The translations under genes and the position numbers were made by a program. Of a stretch of 44,054 bases of DNA, positions 8,279 to 17,884 are shown piece after piece. This DNA comes from an uncultured Bacilli bacterium (lineage in GTDB: Bacteria; Bacillota_I; Bacilli_A; RF39; UBA660): NCBI GenBank assembly GCA_944363795.1, contig CALVVG010000005.1, forward strand, positions 1-44,054. The letters run 5' to 3'. Below the pieces are notes generated by a model that ran no database searches, was not told the origin of the DNA, and saw only the letters and a list, made by a program, of their open reading frames with translations. How positions within the stretch are numbered: the first letter of the stretch is position 1; every line of letters begins with the position of its first letter.

Positions 8279-9152
8279 TAATGATAATTTAAGAATTGAT
8301 AAATATTTAGCTAATAATACAGATTATAGTAGAGAAACTATAAGTAAAATGCTAAATGATAATTATATTTTAGTAAATGAACAAAAAGTTAAAGGAAGTT
8401 ATAAAGTTAAAAATGGTGATTTAATAAGTATTAAAGAAGGCTACATTAAAGAAACGGATATAAAACCCCAACAAATGCCTTTAAATATTATTTATGAAGA
8501 TTCTTATTTAATGGTAATTGATAAACCAAGCGGATTAGTTGTTCATCCTGGTAATGGAAATATTAATAATACTTTAGTTAATGGACTTATGTATTACACT
8601 AATAATTTAAGTGATATTGGTGAGGTATCTAGACCGGGGATAGTTCATCGGCTTGATAAAGACACTAGTGGTTTAATGTTAGTTGCTAAAGATAATAAAT
8701 GCCATGAATTGTTAGCAGATGACTTCAAACATAAAAGGATTCATCGCGAATATGTAGCTTTATTAGATGGCGTTTTTCCCCAACAAAAAGCAATTATTGA
8801 TGCCCCAATAGGGCGTAGTAAAGAAAATTTTCAAAAAATGGCAGTAATTTCGGGTGGAAAACATGCAGTAACTCATGTAGAAGTTATCAAAAAATATCAG
8901 AAATATACTTTAGTCAGATTAGTTTTAGAAACTGGGCGAACACATCAAATTAGAGTTCATATGGCATATATAGGTTATCCTATACATAATGATCCTGTTT
9001 ATAATCGTAAAAATAGTGATTCGTTTGGGCAATTTTTACATTCTGAATATTTAAAATTTAGTCATCCGATTACTAAAGAAATATTAGAATTTCATTCTAA
9101 ATTACCTGAAGAATTTCAAAGTTTTTTAGATACTTTGGAAAAAGAGAATTAA
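8259..9152 (+). CDS. RluD-family 23S rRNA/tRNA pseudouridine synthase
   Basis: This 297-aa enzyme has an N-terminal S4 RNA-binding domain (IDKYLANNTDYSRETISKML, about residues 11-30) and a RluA/RluD catalytic domain. The active-site block GIVHRLDKDTSGLMLVAK contains the catalytic Asp, and the late motif TGRTHQIRVHMAYIGYPI is conserved. The start is TTG, preceded by AGGGGAGAAG inside lspA. It follows lspA in an overlapping operon. The exact uridine target (RluD-like versus YlyB-like) cannot be read from the sequence. Confidence 0.92.
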   Translation: MKIVVDSNDNLRIDKYLANNTDYSRETISKMLNDNYILVNEQKVKGSYKVKNGDLISIKEGYIKETDIKPQQMPLNIIYEDSYLMVIDKPSGLVVHPGNGNINNTLVNGLMYYTNNLSDIGEVSRPGIVHRLDKDTSGLMLVAKDNKCHELLADDFKHKRIHREYVALLDGVFPQQKAIIDAPIGRSKENFQKMAVISGGKHAVTHVEVIKKYQKYTLVRLVLETGRTHQIRVHMAYIGYPIHNDPVYNRKNSDSFGQFLHSEYLKFSHPITKEILEFHSKLPEEFQSFLDTLEKEN

Positions 9153-9455
9153 AATATACATTAAAGTATAAAAAACTACTAAAAAGTAGGGAACAGAAAC
9201 AAGTTCGTAATTACCAAATATTTTTTTGAAATCTTTTATTAAAAGAAAAGCAAAAATTAATAAAATAATACCAAATATTAAACTAAAAACATAATTTTGG
9301 AAGTAACATAAGAATATAACTACAGCAATGTTTAATATATAATTAGTTAATAATAGAAATAATGTATTTTCATTTAAAATATTATAATTTATAATTTTAA
9401 AAATTGGAATAACAATTAATAGGACAGAAATAATGTAAAATAAATAAAATATCAT
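9126..9455 (-). CDS. small integral membrane protein, unknown
   Basis: This 109-aa protein consists almost entirely of three to four hydrophobic helices with no recognisable motif. The start at 9455 is chosen because AGAGGTG lies 7 bases upstream of that ATG; an extension to 9506 has no ribosome site. Its 3' end overlaps the convergent pseudouridine synthase gene by 27 bases, and it is divergent from the rhomboid gene, so the two share one upstream region. Function is unknown. Confidence 0.55.
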   Translation of the reverse strand: MIFYLFYIISVLLIVIPIFKIINYNILNENTLFLLLTNYILNIAVVIFLCYFQNYVFSLIFGIILLIFAFLLIKDFKKIFGNYELVSVPYFLVVFYTLMYILILFFQSI

Positions 9456-9517
9456 TTTAGGCACCTCTTTACTAAATATATGATTTAGTGTAAAATAAAA
9501 GAACAAGGAGAGTGTAT

Positions 9518-10678
9518 ATGACTTCAGTTACAATTCGTAAAAACGATCAAATAATGATGAGTTTAGTTCATTATTTTGTTACTAAAGAAAATTACTCACC
9601 GATTCACGTTCAAGGGGTTCAAGATGAAATATGGTTAGAAAATCTTAATGGACCTTATAGAGTAATTAGAATAAGTAGTCATGCAATAATTAATGAAGAG
9701 CAATATAAATTTGATGTATTTAAAGTTAAACATGTTATAAAACAAATCAAAAAGAAAACTTTATCATTTAAAATGAATACTCTAAATATTTATTTAGATA
9801 TGAGTAAAAAAGTTCCATTCAATAATAATGCCAATATGTTTACGATTAATGTTGATTCATTAAAGGAAATTAAAAAGGATCCTAATTTAAAAGCTATATT
9901 TCCCGATATAGATAAAAATCTTATAGAAGCAAGAGATGGCATTGAATTGATAATGAATGTTACAAATGATATTAATAAAAAAACTGAAAAAGAAAATCGT
10001 CTATTTGCTAAAGTATTTTCTCCCAAAAAAATAATAATTACTAAAATAATAATTATTTTATGTTTTATTATGTACTTATTATCAGTTATAAAAAGTAGAA
10101 ATTTATTAATCTTTGATCAATATTCTTTAGCCTCTTTAGGGGCCAATAACTTAATTCTAGTACAAAATGGTCAAATATGGCGTTTATTAACAGCAGCATT
10201 TTTACATGGTGGTTTAATTCATTTTATTGTTAATATGTATTCACTATTTATAATTGGTACCCAAGTAGAAACATTTATTGGTAAATGGAAGTTTTTATTT
10301 GTTTACATTATTAGTGCTATTACTGGTTGTATGTTGTCTTTAGTTTTTTCCAATGCAACTGTTATATCTGTTGGCGCAAGTGGAGCATTGTTTGGTTTAA
10401 TGGGAGCTTTACTTTATTTTGGTTATCATTATCGACTATATTTAAGTGGTGCTATTAAAAATCAAATTATTCCAATAATTTTATTAAATTTAATAATTGG
10501 TTTTACTGTTTCAAGAATAGATAATGTTGCTCATATTGGTGGTTTAATCGGTGGTTATTTGGCAGCTATGGCTATAGGTATTGAAAATAAAAGTGAAAAA
10601 AGAGATATAATTAATGGTTGGATAGTATTAATTCTTTATATTATGTTTTTAAGCTATATAGTATTTTTTGTTAAATAA
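9518..10678 (+). CDS. rhomboid-family intramembrane serine protease
   Basis: This 386-aa protein has a soluble N-terminal domain of about 165 residues, as in the Bacillus GluP/YqgP type, followed by roughly seven membrane helices. The catalytic motif GASGALFG contains Ser288, and the partner His339 lies in VAHIGGLIGG. The conserved loop region GQIWRLLTAAFLHGGLIHF is also present. Rhomboids cleave membrane proteins within the bilayer; possible substrates nearby are the single-span surface proteins, but this is speculation. The ATG at 9518 is preferred over GTG 9512 because AAGGAG is spaced 7 bases from it. Confidence 0.9.
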   Translation: MTSVTIRKNDQIMMSLVHYFVTKENYSPIHVQGVQDEIWLENLNGPYRVIRISSHAIINEEQYKFDVFKVKHVIKQIKKKTLSFKMNTLNIYLDMSKKVPFNNNANMFTINVDSLKEIKKDPNLKAIFPDIDKNLIEARDGIELIMNVTNDINKKTEKENRLFAKVFSPKKIIITKIIIILCFIMYLLSVIKSRNLLIFDQYSLASLGANNLILVQNGQIWRLLTAAFLHGGLIHFIVNMYSLFIIGTQVETFIGKWKFLFVYIISAITGCMLSLVFSNATVISVGASGALFGLMGALLYFGYHYRLYLSGAIKNQIIPIILLNLIIGFTVSRIDNVAHIGGLIGGYLAAMAIGIENKSEKRDIINGWIVLILYIMFLSYIVFFVK

Positions 10679-10693
10679 AATTTTTATAAATAA

Positions 10694-10723
10694 TCCTACG
10701 GGATTTTTTTTTTTTTTTTTTTT
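10694..10723 (+). terminator. short hairpin with a 20-nt T tract after the rhomboid gene
   Basis: The arms AATCC and GGATT, with loop TACG, run straight into 20 consecutive T (10704-10723). The T tract is far longer than a terminator needs. It abuts the promoter of the next gene, so it may have a second, regulatory role. Confidence 0.65.
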
Positions 10724-10727
10724 AAAC

Positions 10728-10756
10728 TTGTATAAAGATAATAATTAAAGTATAAT
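10728..10756 (+). promoter_or_regulatory. promoter of the large surface-protein gene, abutting poly-T
   Basis: TTGTAT (10728-10733), a 17-bp spacer and TATAAT (10751-10756) lie 4 bases downstream of the T20 tract. The tract occupies the position of an UP element, so its length could change promoter strength. AAAGGAGT precedes the ATG at 10786. Confidence 0.6.
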
Positions 10757-10785
10757 GAGAATATATAATAAAGGAGTCTAAAGTA

Positions 10786-13296
10786 ATGAGAGAAAAAATA
10801 AAATTAAAGAACAAAAAAGAAATCATAATGTTAGGCATTGGAGTATTAGTATTATTGCTAGTAGTAAGTGGAGCAACAGTAGCATATTTTGTATCACAAG
10901 GCGGAGGTACAGTAAGTAAAAATATGAATTTAATAACAGATACAACAGATATGTTAACATTTAATATAGCAAACGATATAAGTATAAATGCCAATCAAGA
11001 TAACTTTTCTGAAGGAGCAGGAGATAGAACAAGTAGTACAGTTGCAACAGCAACACTAAGAGCCAATAATACTAATAATACAGCCAGAGCAACATATAAT
11101 ATCTATTTAATAATAGAAAATAATACTTTTGAATATACAACAAGTTATGCAACACCAGAACTATTATTAGAAGTAACAGATCCTAATGGCAACAAGGTAG
11201 AAAATATAACAGGATTGTTACATAGTGAAGAAGGATTTGATATAACAACCAGAACCGGAGGATATTTAATAATATCAGATTATGAAATAGCAACAGATAC
11301 CGGATTAGCAGAACAAGAATGGAATGTAAGTATAAAGTTTAAAAATTTGGATAGTAATCAAAATGAAAATCAAGGAAAAACATTATCAGGTAAAATATAT
11401 ATGACACAAAATAAAATGAGTTCGTATGTCCCAATAGAAATAAATAATGTAGTAAGTGAGGCAACATATAATAGTGCTAAAGTAAGTTTAGAGCTAAGTA
11501 ATGGAACAAGTGAAGTAGAAAAGTATTATTATGGAATAGAAGAAAATACAAACATGAGAAGTGCTAGTGATGTAGAATATATAGAAAGTGATGTAGCAGA
11601 ATATACATTTACCAATTTAGAAGAAAATCAAGAATATACAATATATAGTTATGTAGTAGATAAAAATAAAGTAAAATCAAATATATATACAACAAATATA
11701 ACAACAGAAGAATATGATGTCCCAGTAATAAATAGTGTAAGCCATAGTGTAACATTAACAAGTATTAGTTTAGAAGTAAATGCAACAAAAGGAAGCAATG
11801 AAATAACAAAATATATGTATAGTAAAGATAATGGCTTAACTTGGGAATCAAGTAGCAATAATACCTATACATTTAATAACTTAACAGATACAACAGAATA
11901 TAAAATAAAAGTAAAAGTAGTAGATAGTGAAAATAAAGAATCAACCGAATATTATGAAGCAATAACAACAGAAATATATATAAATCCAACAGTAACCAGA
12001 GTAGATGCAACAACGACATGGAATAGTATCACATTAACACCAACCGGAGCAAATGGAACCAATGAAATAAGTAAATATATGTATTCAATAGATGATGGAG
12101 CATATCAAGAAAGTAATGTATTTAATAATTTAAGTGATAATAAAGAATACACGATAAAAGTAAAAGCAATAGATAGTTCAAATAGAGAATCAAATGTGTA
12201 TGAAATGCAAGTAAGAACAGATGAATACATATTACCAAGTATCAACGTAGAAACAAGTAGTACAAGTGATAGTATAACAATCAATGTAAATGGAACAAAT
12301 GGAGATGGAGAAATAGTTAAGTATTACTATAGTAAAGATAATGGAAGTAACTATGAAGAAAGTACAAGTAATAGTTATACATTTAATAATTTAACAAGTA
12401 ATACAACATTTTATATAAAAGTATATGTTGAAGATAGTAATGGCAGAGTATCAAGTGAATATGTGACAAGTGAAAAAACTACTTTATCTGCTGCAGATTA
12501 TGTAATAAATAATGTTTATACAGAAGATGGAGAAAATGGCTTATATTATCATGATGGAGTAGGAACATATACTAATGCTAATCAAGAAGCTGGAGATAAC
12601 TCATATAGATATAGTGGAGCTAATCCAAACAATTATGTTTGTTTTGGCAGTGATGCAGCAACATGTCCTGATGATAAGTTATATCGAATCATAGGATTAT
12701 TTGATGATGATAAAGATGGAACATACAATATTAAATTAATAAAAAATACAAGTATTGGAAATTATGCATGGAATAGTGAGAAAGATAATACATGGGATGA
12801 AAGTACAAAACCAGATATAAGAACAACATTAAATAGTACATTTTTAGGAACAATAAATTCAACATGGCAAGAAAAGATAGCAGAACATAACTGGAAAGTT
12901 GGGGGAATGGTTCAAGGTGGTTCAGGAACAGCAAAGGATTATTACAATACAGAAATAGGAAGTAGCTCAGGTAGTACAACCGATAACATGAAAATAGGAT
13001 TAATGTATGTAAGTGATTATGGATATGCAGCAGCACCAAGTAACTGGACAACAGGATTATATATTTATGATAGTGCAAGAAGTACAAACTGGCTATATTT
13101 AGGTCCTGATGAATGGACAATTTCCCGCAATACAAACTCTTACTATCATGTCTTCTCTGTGATCAATGCAGGGCTTCTCGGCGGCAGCTATGTGGCTCTT
13201 ACGTATGCGGTGCGTCCGTCCTTTTATCTAGAGTCTAGTGTAGTACTAACTGGAGGAAGCGGAACTTCGAGTGATCCTTATCGCTTGGCAATATAA
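10786..13296 (+). CDS. large surface protein with four FnIII-like repeats and DGR-type variable C-terminal domain
   Basis: This is an 836-aa predicted surface protein. Residues 14-35 form a hydrophobic anchor or signal segment ending in ATVAYF, reminiscent of TasA/camelysin-like exports. Residues 36-215 form a beta-rich domain. Residues 216-568 hold four FnIII-like repeats that share patterns such as KYMYSKDNG, TFNNLT and EYTIKV. Residues 569-836 form a lectin/FGE-like (DUF6273-like) domain shared with the genes at 23245 and 29358. Within it, residues about 779-811 are encoded by a GC-rich patch with a different base composition from the rest of the gene, equivalent to the DGR variable repeat. 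AVRPSFYL follows the patch. A long T tract and strong promoter precede the gene, and a terminator follows. It is interpreted as a remote DGR target displaying a variable ligand-binding face; the ligand is unknown. Confidence 0.8.
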   Translation: MREKIKLKNKKEIIMLGIGVLVLLLVVSGATVAYFVSQGGGTVSKNMNLITDTTDMLTFNIANDISINANQDNFSEGAGDRTSSTVATATLRANNTNNTARATYNIYLIIENNTFEYTTSYATPELLLEVTDPNGNKVENITGLLHSEEGFDITTRTGGYLIISDYEIATDTGLAEQEWNVSIKFKNLDSNQNENQGKTLSGKIYMTQNKMSSYVPIEINNVVSEATYNSAKVSLELSNGTSEVEKYYYGIEENTNMRSASDVEYIESDVAEYTFTNLEENQEYTIYSYVVDKNKVKSNIYTTNITTEEYDVPVINSVSHSVTLTSISLEVNATKGSNEITKYMYSKDNGLTWESSSNNTYTFNNLTDTTEYKIKVKVVDSENKESTEYYEAITTEIYINPTVTRVDATTTWNSITLTPTGANGTNEISKYMYSIDDGAYQESNVFNNLSDNKEYTIKVKAIDSSNRESNVYEMQVRTDEYILPSINVETSSTSDSITINVNGTNGDGEIVKYYYSKDNGSNYEESTSNSYTFNNLTSNTTFYIKVYVEDSNGRVSSEYVTSEKTTLSAADYVINNVYTEDGENGLYYHDGVGTYTNANQEAGDNSYRYSGANPNNYVCFGSDAATCPDDKLYRIIGLFDDDKDGTYNIKLIKNTSIGNYAWNSEKDNTWDESTKPDIRTTLNSTFLGTINSTWQEKIAEHNWKVGGMVQGGSGTAKDYYNTEIGSSSGSTTDNMKIGLMYVSDYGYAAAPSNWTTGLYIYDSARSTNWLYLGPDEWTISRNTNSYYHVFSVINAGLLGGSYVALTYAVRPSFYLESSVVLTGGSGTSSDPYRLAI
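13122..13216 (+). repeat. DGR variable repeat (VR2, remote target)
   Basis: This 95-nt segment is about 51% GC in an otherwise strongly AT-rich gene. It has exactly the same length and reading frame as the cis-target VR at 30338-30432, starts with the same TTCCC and ends with GCGGT(G/C)CGTC. The two VRs differ at 41 of 90 codon positions, but several codons (TTC, GTG, GGC, GCG, CGT) are unchanged. Many variable codon pairs fit an AAC or AAT template codon mutated at adenines, for example CAC/ATC, GGT/CTT, TAC/GGC, AAC/AGC and AGT/TAT. Confidence 0.75.
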
Positions 13297-13305
13297 TTGT
13301 TTATG

Positions 13306-13338
13306 ATCATAAATAGCATATACTATTTATGATTTTTT
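13306..13338 (+). terminator. rho-independent terminator after the surface-protein gene
   Basis: The 11-bp arms ATCATAAATAG and CTATTTATGAT, with a 6-nt loop, are followed by a T run. Confidence 0.9.
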
Positions 13339-13401
13339 GTTGGGAAATAACTTTAAAAAATAATTGATATATGATAAACTAAATATAGTAAGGTGAATTA
13401 A

Positions 13402-15117
13402 ATGGAAAGAACGACATTTTTATTACTTGCAGTAGCATATTATATACTTACAATTATTATAGTAATTGTTATGTTAAATTTAATGAATCGTAAAGAAAAA
13501 AATAAATTAAAGAAACAAATAGATGAACTTGAAAAAGAAAAAAATTTAATAATATCTGCAAGTATGTTATCAGAATTAAATAAGGTAGAAGCATTGGTTA
13601 ACAATGATGAAATGAAAATGAAGTTAGAAGACTGGAAAAAAAGGTTTGCTAATATTAAAGATGTTGAAATGCCTAAAATAACTGATACAATCAATGATAT
13701 TGAAGAATTATTTGAGGAACATAATTTTAAAGAATTAAAAGGCTTAATTATAAAAGCAGATTTTGAATTAAACAATTTAAAAACAAAAGCATCATTTTTA
13801 TTAGATGAAATTAAAGATGTAACATTAAGTGAAGAAAGAAATAGGGAAACAATTACTAAATTAAAAGCACAATATCGCGAAATAGTAGGAACTTATAAAG
13901 ATTATGAAGAAGAATATGCTATAATAAAAGTACCTATTGAATTACAATTTGAAAATGTGGATAAATTATTTCAAACTTTTGAAACTGCTATGGAACAAAA
14001 CGCATATACAGAAGTAGGAAAAATAGTTAAAGCTATCGCAGATATTATTGAAAATTTAAAAGTAGTTATTGAAGAAACACGCCCAATTGTCAACTTAGGA
14101 AAAAATTTGATACCTAAAAAAATTGAAGATATAAATAATATTGTCAATAAAATGACTAAAGAAGGATATAATTTAGAATATTTAAATATTGAATATAATA
14201 TTGAAGAAGCAAATAAGAAAATACAAGATATATTTCAAAGGCTTAATGTTTTAAATTTAGAAGATTCGCTATTTGAACTTAAAACTATGCATGATTATTT
14301 TGATTCTTTATATAATGATTTTGACAAAGAAAGAATAAGTAAAAAAATATATGAAGATTATAGCAGAAGTGTATTAATTAAAGCTACTAAGCTAGAAAAG
14401 GTTAATAATGAATTATATAAAAAAATTGATGATTTAAAATATAGCTACGATCTTACTGATGATGAAGTGTCAGTTATTTCAGAAATAAAACAAGAAATAA
14501 TGAATATAAGGGCAAGTTATGATAAAATAGTAGATGTTGCTAGAAGCCATATGCTATCATATTCTAAATTGGCTAGAGAAATGGAAATTATAAATGCTAA
14601 TTTAAGTAAAACGGAAGAAAAGCTTAATGGAGCACTTAAAAATTTAGGTAGTTTAAAAGAAGATGAAATTAGAGCAAGAGAACAATTAGATGAAATAAAG
14701 AAAATATTAAATCAAACTAAGGATAAGTTAAGATCTTTTAAGTTACCAGTAATACCCAAAAATTATTATGTTGAGATGGGTGAAGCAATGGATGCAATTA
14801 ATGAATTAGTTAAAGCCTTAGATAAAAGACCAATATCAATTAAAATATTAAATTTAAGGGTAGATACAGCTAGGGATTTAGTTTTAAAAGTTTATAATAC
14901 TATAAATGAGACAATTAAAACCGCTAAAATGGCAGAAGTTGCTATTATATATGGTAATAGATATAGAGTTACCAATCGAGAAGTAGATTTTGGTTTGGTA
15001 AAAGCCGAAAATATGTTTTTTAAGGGTAATTTTAAAAATAGTTTAGAAAATGCAATTAATGCAATAAATATTGTAGAACCTGGAATTCATAAAAGGTTGT
15101 TAGAAGAGTATAGGTGA
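13402..15117 (+). CDS. ezrA: septation ring regulator EzrA
   Basis: This 571-aa protein has one N-terminal membrane helix (about residues 5-27) followed by long spectrin-like coiled coils. It carries the C-terminal EzrA hallmark AEVAIIYGNRYR. EzrA is a membrane-anchored negative regulator of FtsZ ring formation and a divisome scaffold in Firmicutes. AAGGTG precedes the ATG. The stop codon overlaps the ribosome site of the next small membrane protein gene, suggesting coupled expression. Length and layout match the family. Confidence 0.9.
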   Translation: MERTTFLLLAVAYYILTIIIVIVMLNLMNRKEKNKLKKQIDELEKEKNLIISASMLSELNKVEALVNNDEMKMKLEDWKKRFANIKDVEMPKITDTINDIEELFEEHNFKELKGLIIKADFELNNLKTKASFLLDEIKDVTLSEERNRETITKLKAQYREIVGTYKDYEEEYAIIKVPIELQFENVDKLFQTFETAMEQNAYTEVGKIVKAIADIIENLKVVIEETRPIVNLGKNLIPKKIEDINNIVNKMTKEGYNLEYLNIEYNIEEANKKIQDIFQRLNVLNLEDSLFELKTMHDYFDSLYNDFDKERISKKIYEDYSRSVLIKATKLEKVNNELYKKIDDLKYSYDLTDDEVSVISEIKQEIMNIRASYDKIVDVARSHMLSYSKLAREMEIINANLSKTEEKLNGALKNLGSLKEDEIRAREQLDEIKKILNQTKDKLRSFKLPVIPKNYYVEMGEAMDAINELVKALDKRPISIKILNLRVDTARDLVLKVYNTINETIKTAKMAEVAIIYGNRYRVTNREVDFGLVKAENMFFKGNFKNSLENAINAINIVEPGIHKRLLEEYR

Positions 15118-15122
15118 TTTTG

Positions 15123-15500
15123 ATGGAAAATGAATTTTGTGCTAGAACTGCTGGTATATGGCAATTTATAGGCTTTTTCTTATTGATAATTAAAATATTA
15201 GTACCAGTTATAATAATAATTTTAGGTATGATAGATTTTTTTAAAGCTATTTTAAGTAGTGATGAAAAAGCAATAAAAAAAGCATCCGTGTCCTTATTTC
15301 AAAGATTAATAGCAGGAGTTATAATATTTTTTATTCCAACATTAATATTAGTAATTTTAAATTTAGTGTCAGGGGTTTCTGAAACTTTAGATGCGATGGA
15401 AGAATGTAAAGTATGTGCTTTAAGTCCTACTAGTGATGATTGTGATAAATATGTTAGAGAAGCTAAGTGTTTTGTAGATCCAAATAGTGCTGGATGCTAA
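15123..15500 (+). CDS. VirB2/T4SS-pilin-like two-helix membrane protein
   Basis: This 125-aa protein has two hydrophobic helices, FLLIIKILVPVIIIILGMID and RLIAGVIIFFIPTLILVILN, separated by a short charged loop (SSDEKAIKKASVSLFQ). That is the layout of TrbC/VirB2-like pilins (the 'T4SS pilin' family found in Firmicutes). A Cys-rich tail (ECKVCALSPTSDDCD ... CFVDPNSAGC) follows. It is paralogous to the gene at 21096-21662, sharing the core RxIAGVIIFFIPT. The ATG at 15123 is preferred over an upstream GTG because AGGTGAT is positioned for it. No other conjugation genes are present, so its role is open. Confidence 0.65.
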   Translation: MENEFCARTAGIWQFIGFFLLIIKILVPVIIIILGMIDFFKAILSSDEKAIKKASVSLFQRLIAGVIIFFIPTLILVILNLVSGVSETLDAMEECKVCALSPTSDDCDKYVREAKCFVDPNSAGC

Positions 15501-15519
15501 GTGTAGGAGATGATGAATA

Positions 15520-16647
15520 ATGATTTATTTAGATTATAGTGCCACAACTCCAGTTTCCTATGAAGTATTAGATACTATTTCTAAAGTAACAAAAGAATTT
15601 ATTGGAAACCCTAATTCTTTACATGCTTTAGGATTAAAATCAGCTCAATTATTAGAAAGTGCTACAAAACAAATTGCTGATATATTTGGCATTAGTACGA
15701 ATGAAATTATTTATACTAGTGGAGCAACAGAAGCCAATAACATGGCTATAATTGGAGTGGCAATGGCCCATCATCGTAAAGGTAAACATATTATTGTTTC
15801 TAAATTGGAACATCCATCAATATATGCTATTTGTGAATACTTAAAAAGTATTGGTTTTGAAATAGATTATGTTAAAAATGATAACGAAGGATTAATTGAT
15901 TTTGATGATTTAAAAAGATTAATTAGAGATGATACTATACTTGTTAGTATATGTGCTGTTAATTCAGAGACTGGGGTACGTCAACCATTAAAAATGATTA
16001 GACAAATAATAAAAAAAGAAAATATTGCAACGATATTTCATTCTGATATGACACAAGCAATAGGTAAAATAGCAGTTAATTTTCATGATGTAGATTTAGC
16101 AAGTATGTCAGCTCATAAAATCTTTGGGCCAAAAGGAATTGGTTTTTTATATAAAAGTAATATGATTAAAATTGTTCCTCTAATTTATGGTAGTGGAAAA
16201 GTAAATGAGCTAAAACCAGGAACACCACCACTTCCATTAATAGCGGCATTATCCAAAGCAATAAGACTAGCTAATGATTCTTTAGAAAAAAGGGAACGTT
16301 TTATTAATTTATTAAATAATAAAATAATAACCGCTTTAGAACAATATCCAAATATTAAAATAAATAAAACTAAATATTCTATACCACAAATATTAAATAT
16401 AAGTATTATGAATGTGATGCCAGAAACATTTATTCACATAATGGATAAACATGAAATATATTTAAGTACTAATACAGCTTGCTCCAGTGGAGATATTTCG
16501 AGTAGTATTATGGCGATATATAATGATATTAAAAGAGCAAAGCATACCATAAGAATTAGTTTATCATATGTCACCACTACTGAAGAAGTAAATAAATTTA
16601 TTGAAATATTTAAAGAAGAATATGAAAAAATAATGCAAGTTAAATAA
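15520..16647 (+). CDS. cysteine desulfurase (NifS/IscS-like, ThiI partner)
   Basis: This 375-aa PLP-dependent enzyme takes sulfur from cysteine. The start MIYLDYSATTPV, the block SGATEANNMAI, the PLP lysine in SAHKIFGPKGIG and the sulfur-accepting Cys in NTACSSGD are all visible. It lies 9 bases before thiI, the same pairing as Bacillus nifZ-thiI. It therefore most likely supplies sulfur for tRNA 4-thiouridine rather than general Fe-S assembly. The specific partner is inferred from context. Confidence 0.92.
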   Translation: MIYLDYSATTPVSYEVLDTISKVTKEFIGNPNSLHALGLKSAQLLESATKQIADIFGISTNEIIYTSGATEANNMAIIGVAMAHHRKGKHIIVSKLEHPSIYAICEYLKSIGFEIDYVKNDNEGLIDFDDLKRLIRDDTILVSICAVNSETGVRQPLKMIRQIIKKENIATIFHSDMTQAIGKIAVNFHDVDLASMSAHKIFGPKGIGFLYKSNMIKIVPLIYGSGKVNELKPGTPPLPLIAALSKAIRLANDSLEKRERFINLLNNKIITALEQYPNIKINKTKYSIPQILNISIMNVMPETFIHIMDKHEIYLSTNTACSSGDISSSIMAIYNDIKRAKHTIRISLSYVTTTEEVNKFIEIFKEEYEKIMQVK

Positions 16648-16656
16648 GGGGGTATT

Positions 16657-17847
16657 ATGGAAAAAATTATTATCTTAAAATATGGTGAATTATCTACTAA
16701 AAAAGATAATATAAATTATTTTATAAAAACTTTAAAACAAAATATAGGTAAGGTAATTGAAGATGTTGATTTTCAAATATATTATGATTTTGGTAGAATG
16801 TATATCTATGTCAAGGAAGAAGATATTGATTATTGTTTAGATAGATTAAAAAATGTATTTGGTATATTAGAAATAATAGTAGGTTATAAAAGTAATGATT
16901 TAGATATAGAAAATATAAAAAATAATGTATTAGATTTAGTAAAAGCAAAAGAATTTAATACATTTAAAGTAAAAACAAAAAGAAGTAATAAAAATTATCC
17001 AATTAATAGTATGGAAGTAAGCAGATTAATTGGGGGATATTTACTTAAAAATATAAAAAATATAACGGTAGATGTACATAATCCACAACTTTTAATAGAA
17101 ATAGAAATACGAAATAATGAAGTTTTATTTTATTTTAATGGTATAAAAGGTTTAGGAGGTTATCCTGTTGGAACTTTAGGAAAAGGATTACTTATGCTAA
17201 GCGGAGGAATAGATTCACCAGTAGCAGGTTTTTTGACTATTAAAAGGGGTGTCAAATTAGAAGCAATTTATTTTGAAAGTCCACCCCATACTAGCGATTT
17301 TGCTAAAGAAAAGGTTATTAAATTATGCAAAATTTTAGGTCAATATAATGCTAATATTAAACTCCATATTATAAATTTTACAGAAATACAAGAAACAATA
17401 TTAAAAAATATTCCACATGAATATTTAATTACGATAATGCGCAGAATGATGTATCGTATAAGTGCTATTATAGCGCATAATAATAAATGCAATATTTTAG
17501 TAAATGGCGAATCCATTGGTCAAGTTGCTAGTCAAACTTTAACTAGCATGCGAGTTATAAATGAGGTTGTTAAGATACCAGTTATAAGACCAGTAGCTTG
17601 TTTTGATAAATTGGAAATAATAAATATTGCCAAAAAAATAGGTACTTATGATATTAGTACCTTACCATATGAGGATTGTTGTACAATATTTGTTCCTGAT
17701 CATCCAGTTATTAATCCTAGTTTAAAAATGGCTACAGAATATGAAAATCATATTTCTTATGAAGAATTAATTCATAAAGCAATCAAAAATCATGAAGTAA
17801 TAAATATTAATATAAAAGAAGAAAATAAATATCAAGATTTATTATAA
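16657..17847 (+). CDS. thiI: tRNA 4-thiouridine synthetase ThiI
   Basis: This 396-aa enzyme has an N-terminal ferredoxin-like/THUMP region (about residues 1-165) and a PP-loop ATPase domain with LMLSGGIDSPVAGFLTIKRG. It adenylates tRNA U8 and transfers sulfur to it. There is no C-terminal rhodanese domain, so sulfur must come from a partner; the cysteine desulfurase gene immediately upstream fits. The start is preceded by AAGGGGGT. Confidence 0.95.
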   Translation: MEKIIILKYGELSTKKDNINYFIKTLKQNIGKVIEDVDFQIYYDFGRMYIYVKEEDIDYCLDRLKNVFGILEIIVGYKSNDLDIENIKNNVLDLVKAKEFNTFKVKTKRSNKNYPINSMEVSRLIGGYLLKNIKNITVDVHNPQLLIEIEIRNNEVLFYFNGIKGLGGYPVGTLGKGLLMLSGGIDSPVAGFLTIKRGVKLEAIYFESPPHTSDFAKEKVIKLCKILGQYNANIKLHIINFTEIQETILKNIPHEYLITIMRRMMYRISAIIAHNNKCNILVNGESIGQVASQTLTSMRVINEVVKIPVIRPVACFDKLEIINIAKKIGTYDISTLPYEDCCTIFVPDHPVINPSLKMATEYENHISYEELIHKAIKNHEVININIKEENKYQDLL

Positions 17848-17884
17848 TTTAGATAAATAAAACCATAATATAAATGGTGATATT

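Noticed and set aside
12731-13135. A 134-codon minus-strand ORF inside the large surface gene
   Set aside because: It is antisense to conserved domain sequence, has a biased His/Leu/Tyr composition typical of antisense AT-rich frames, and has no ribosome site.
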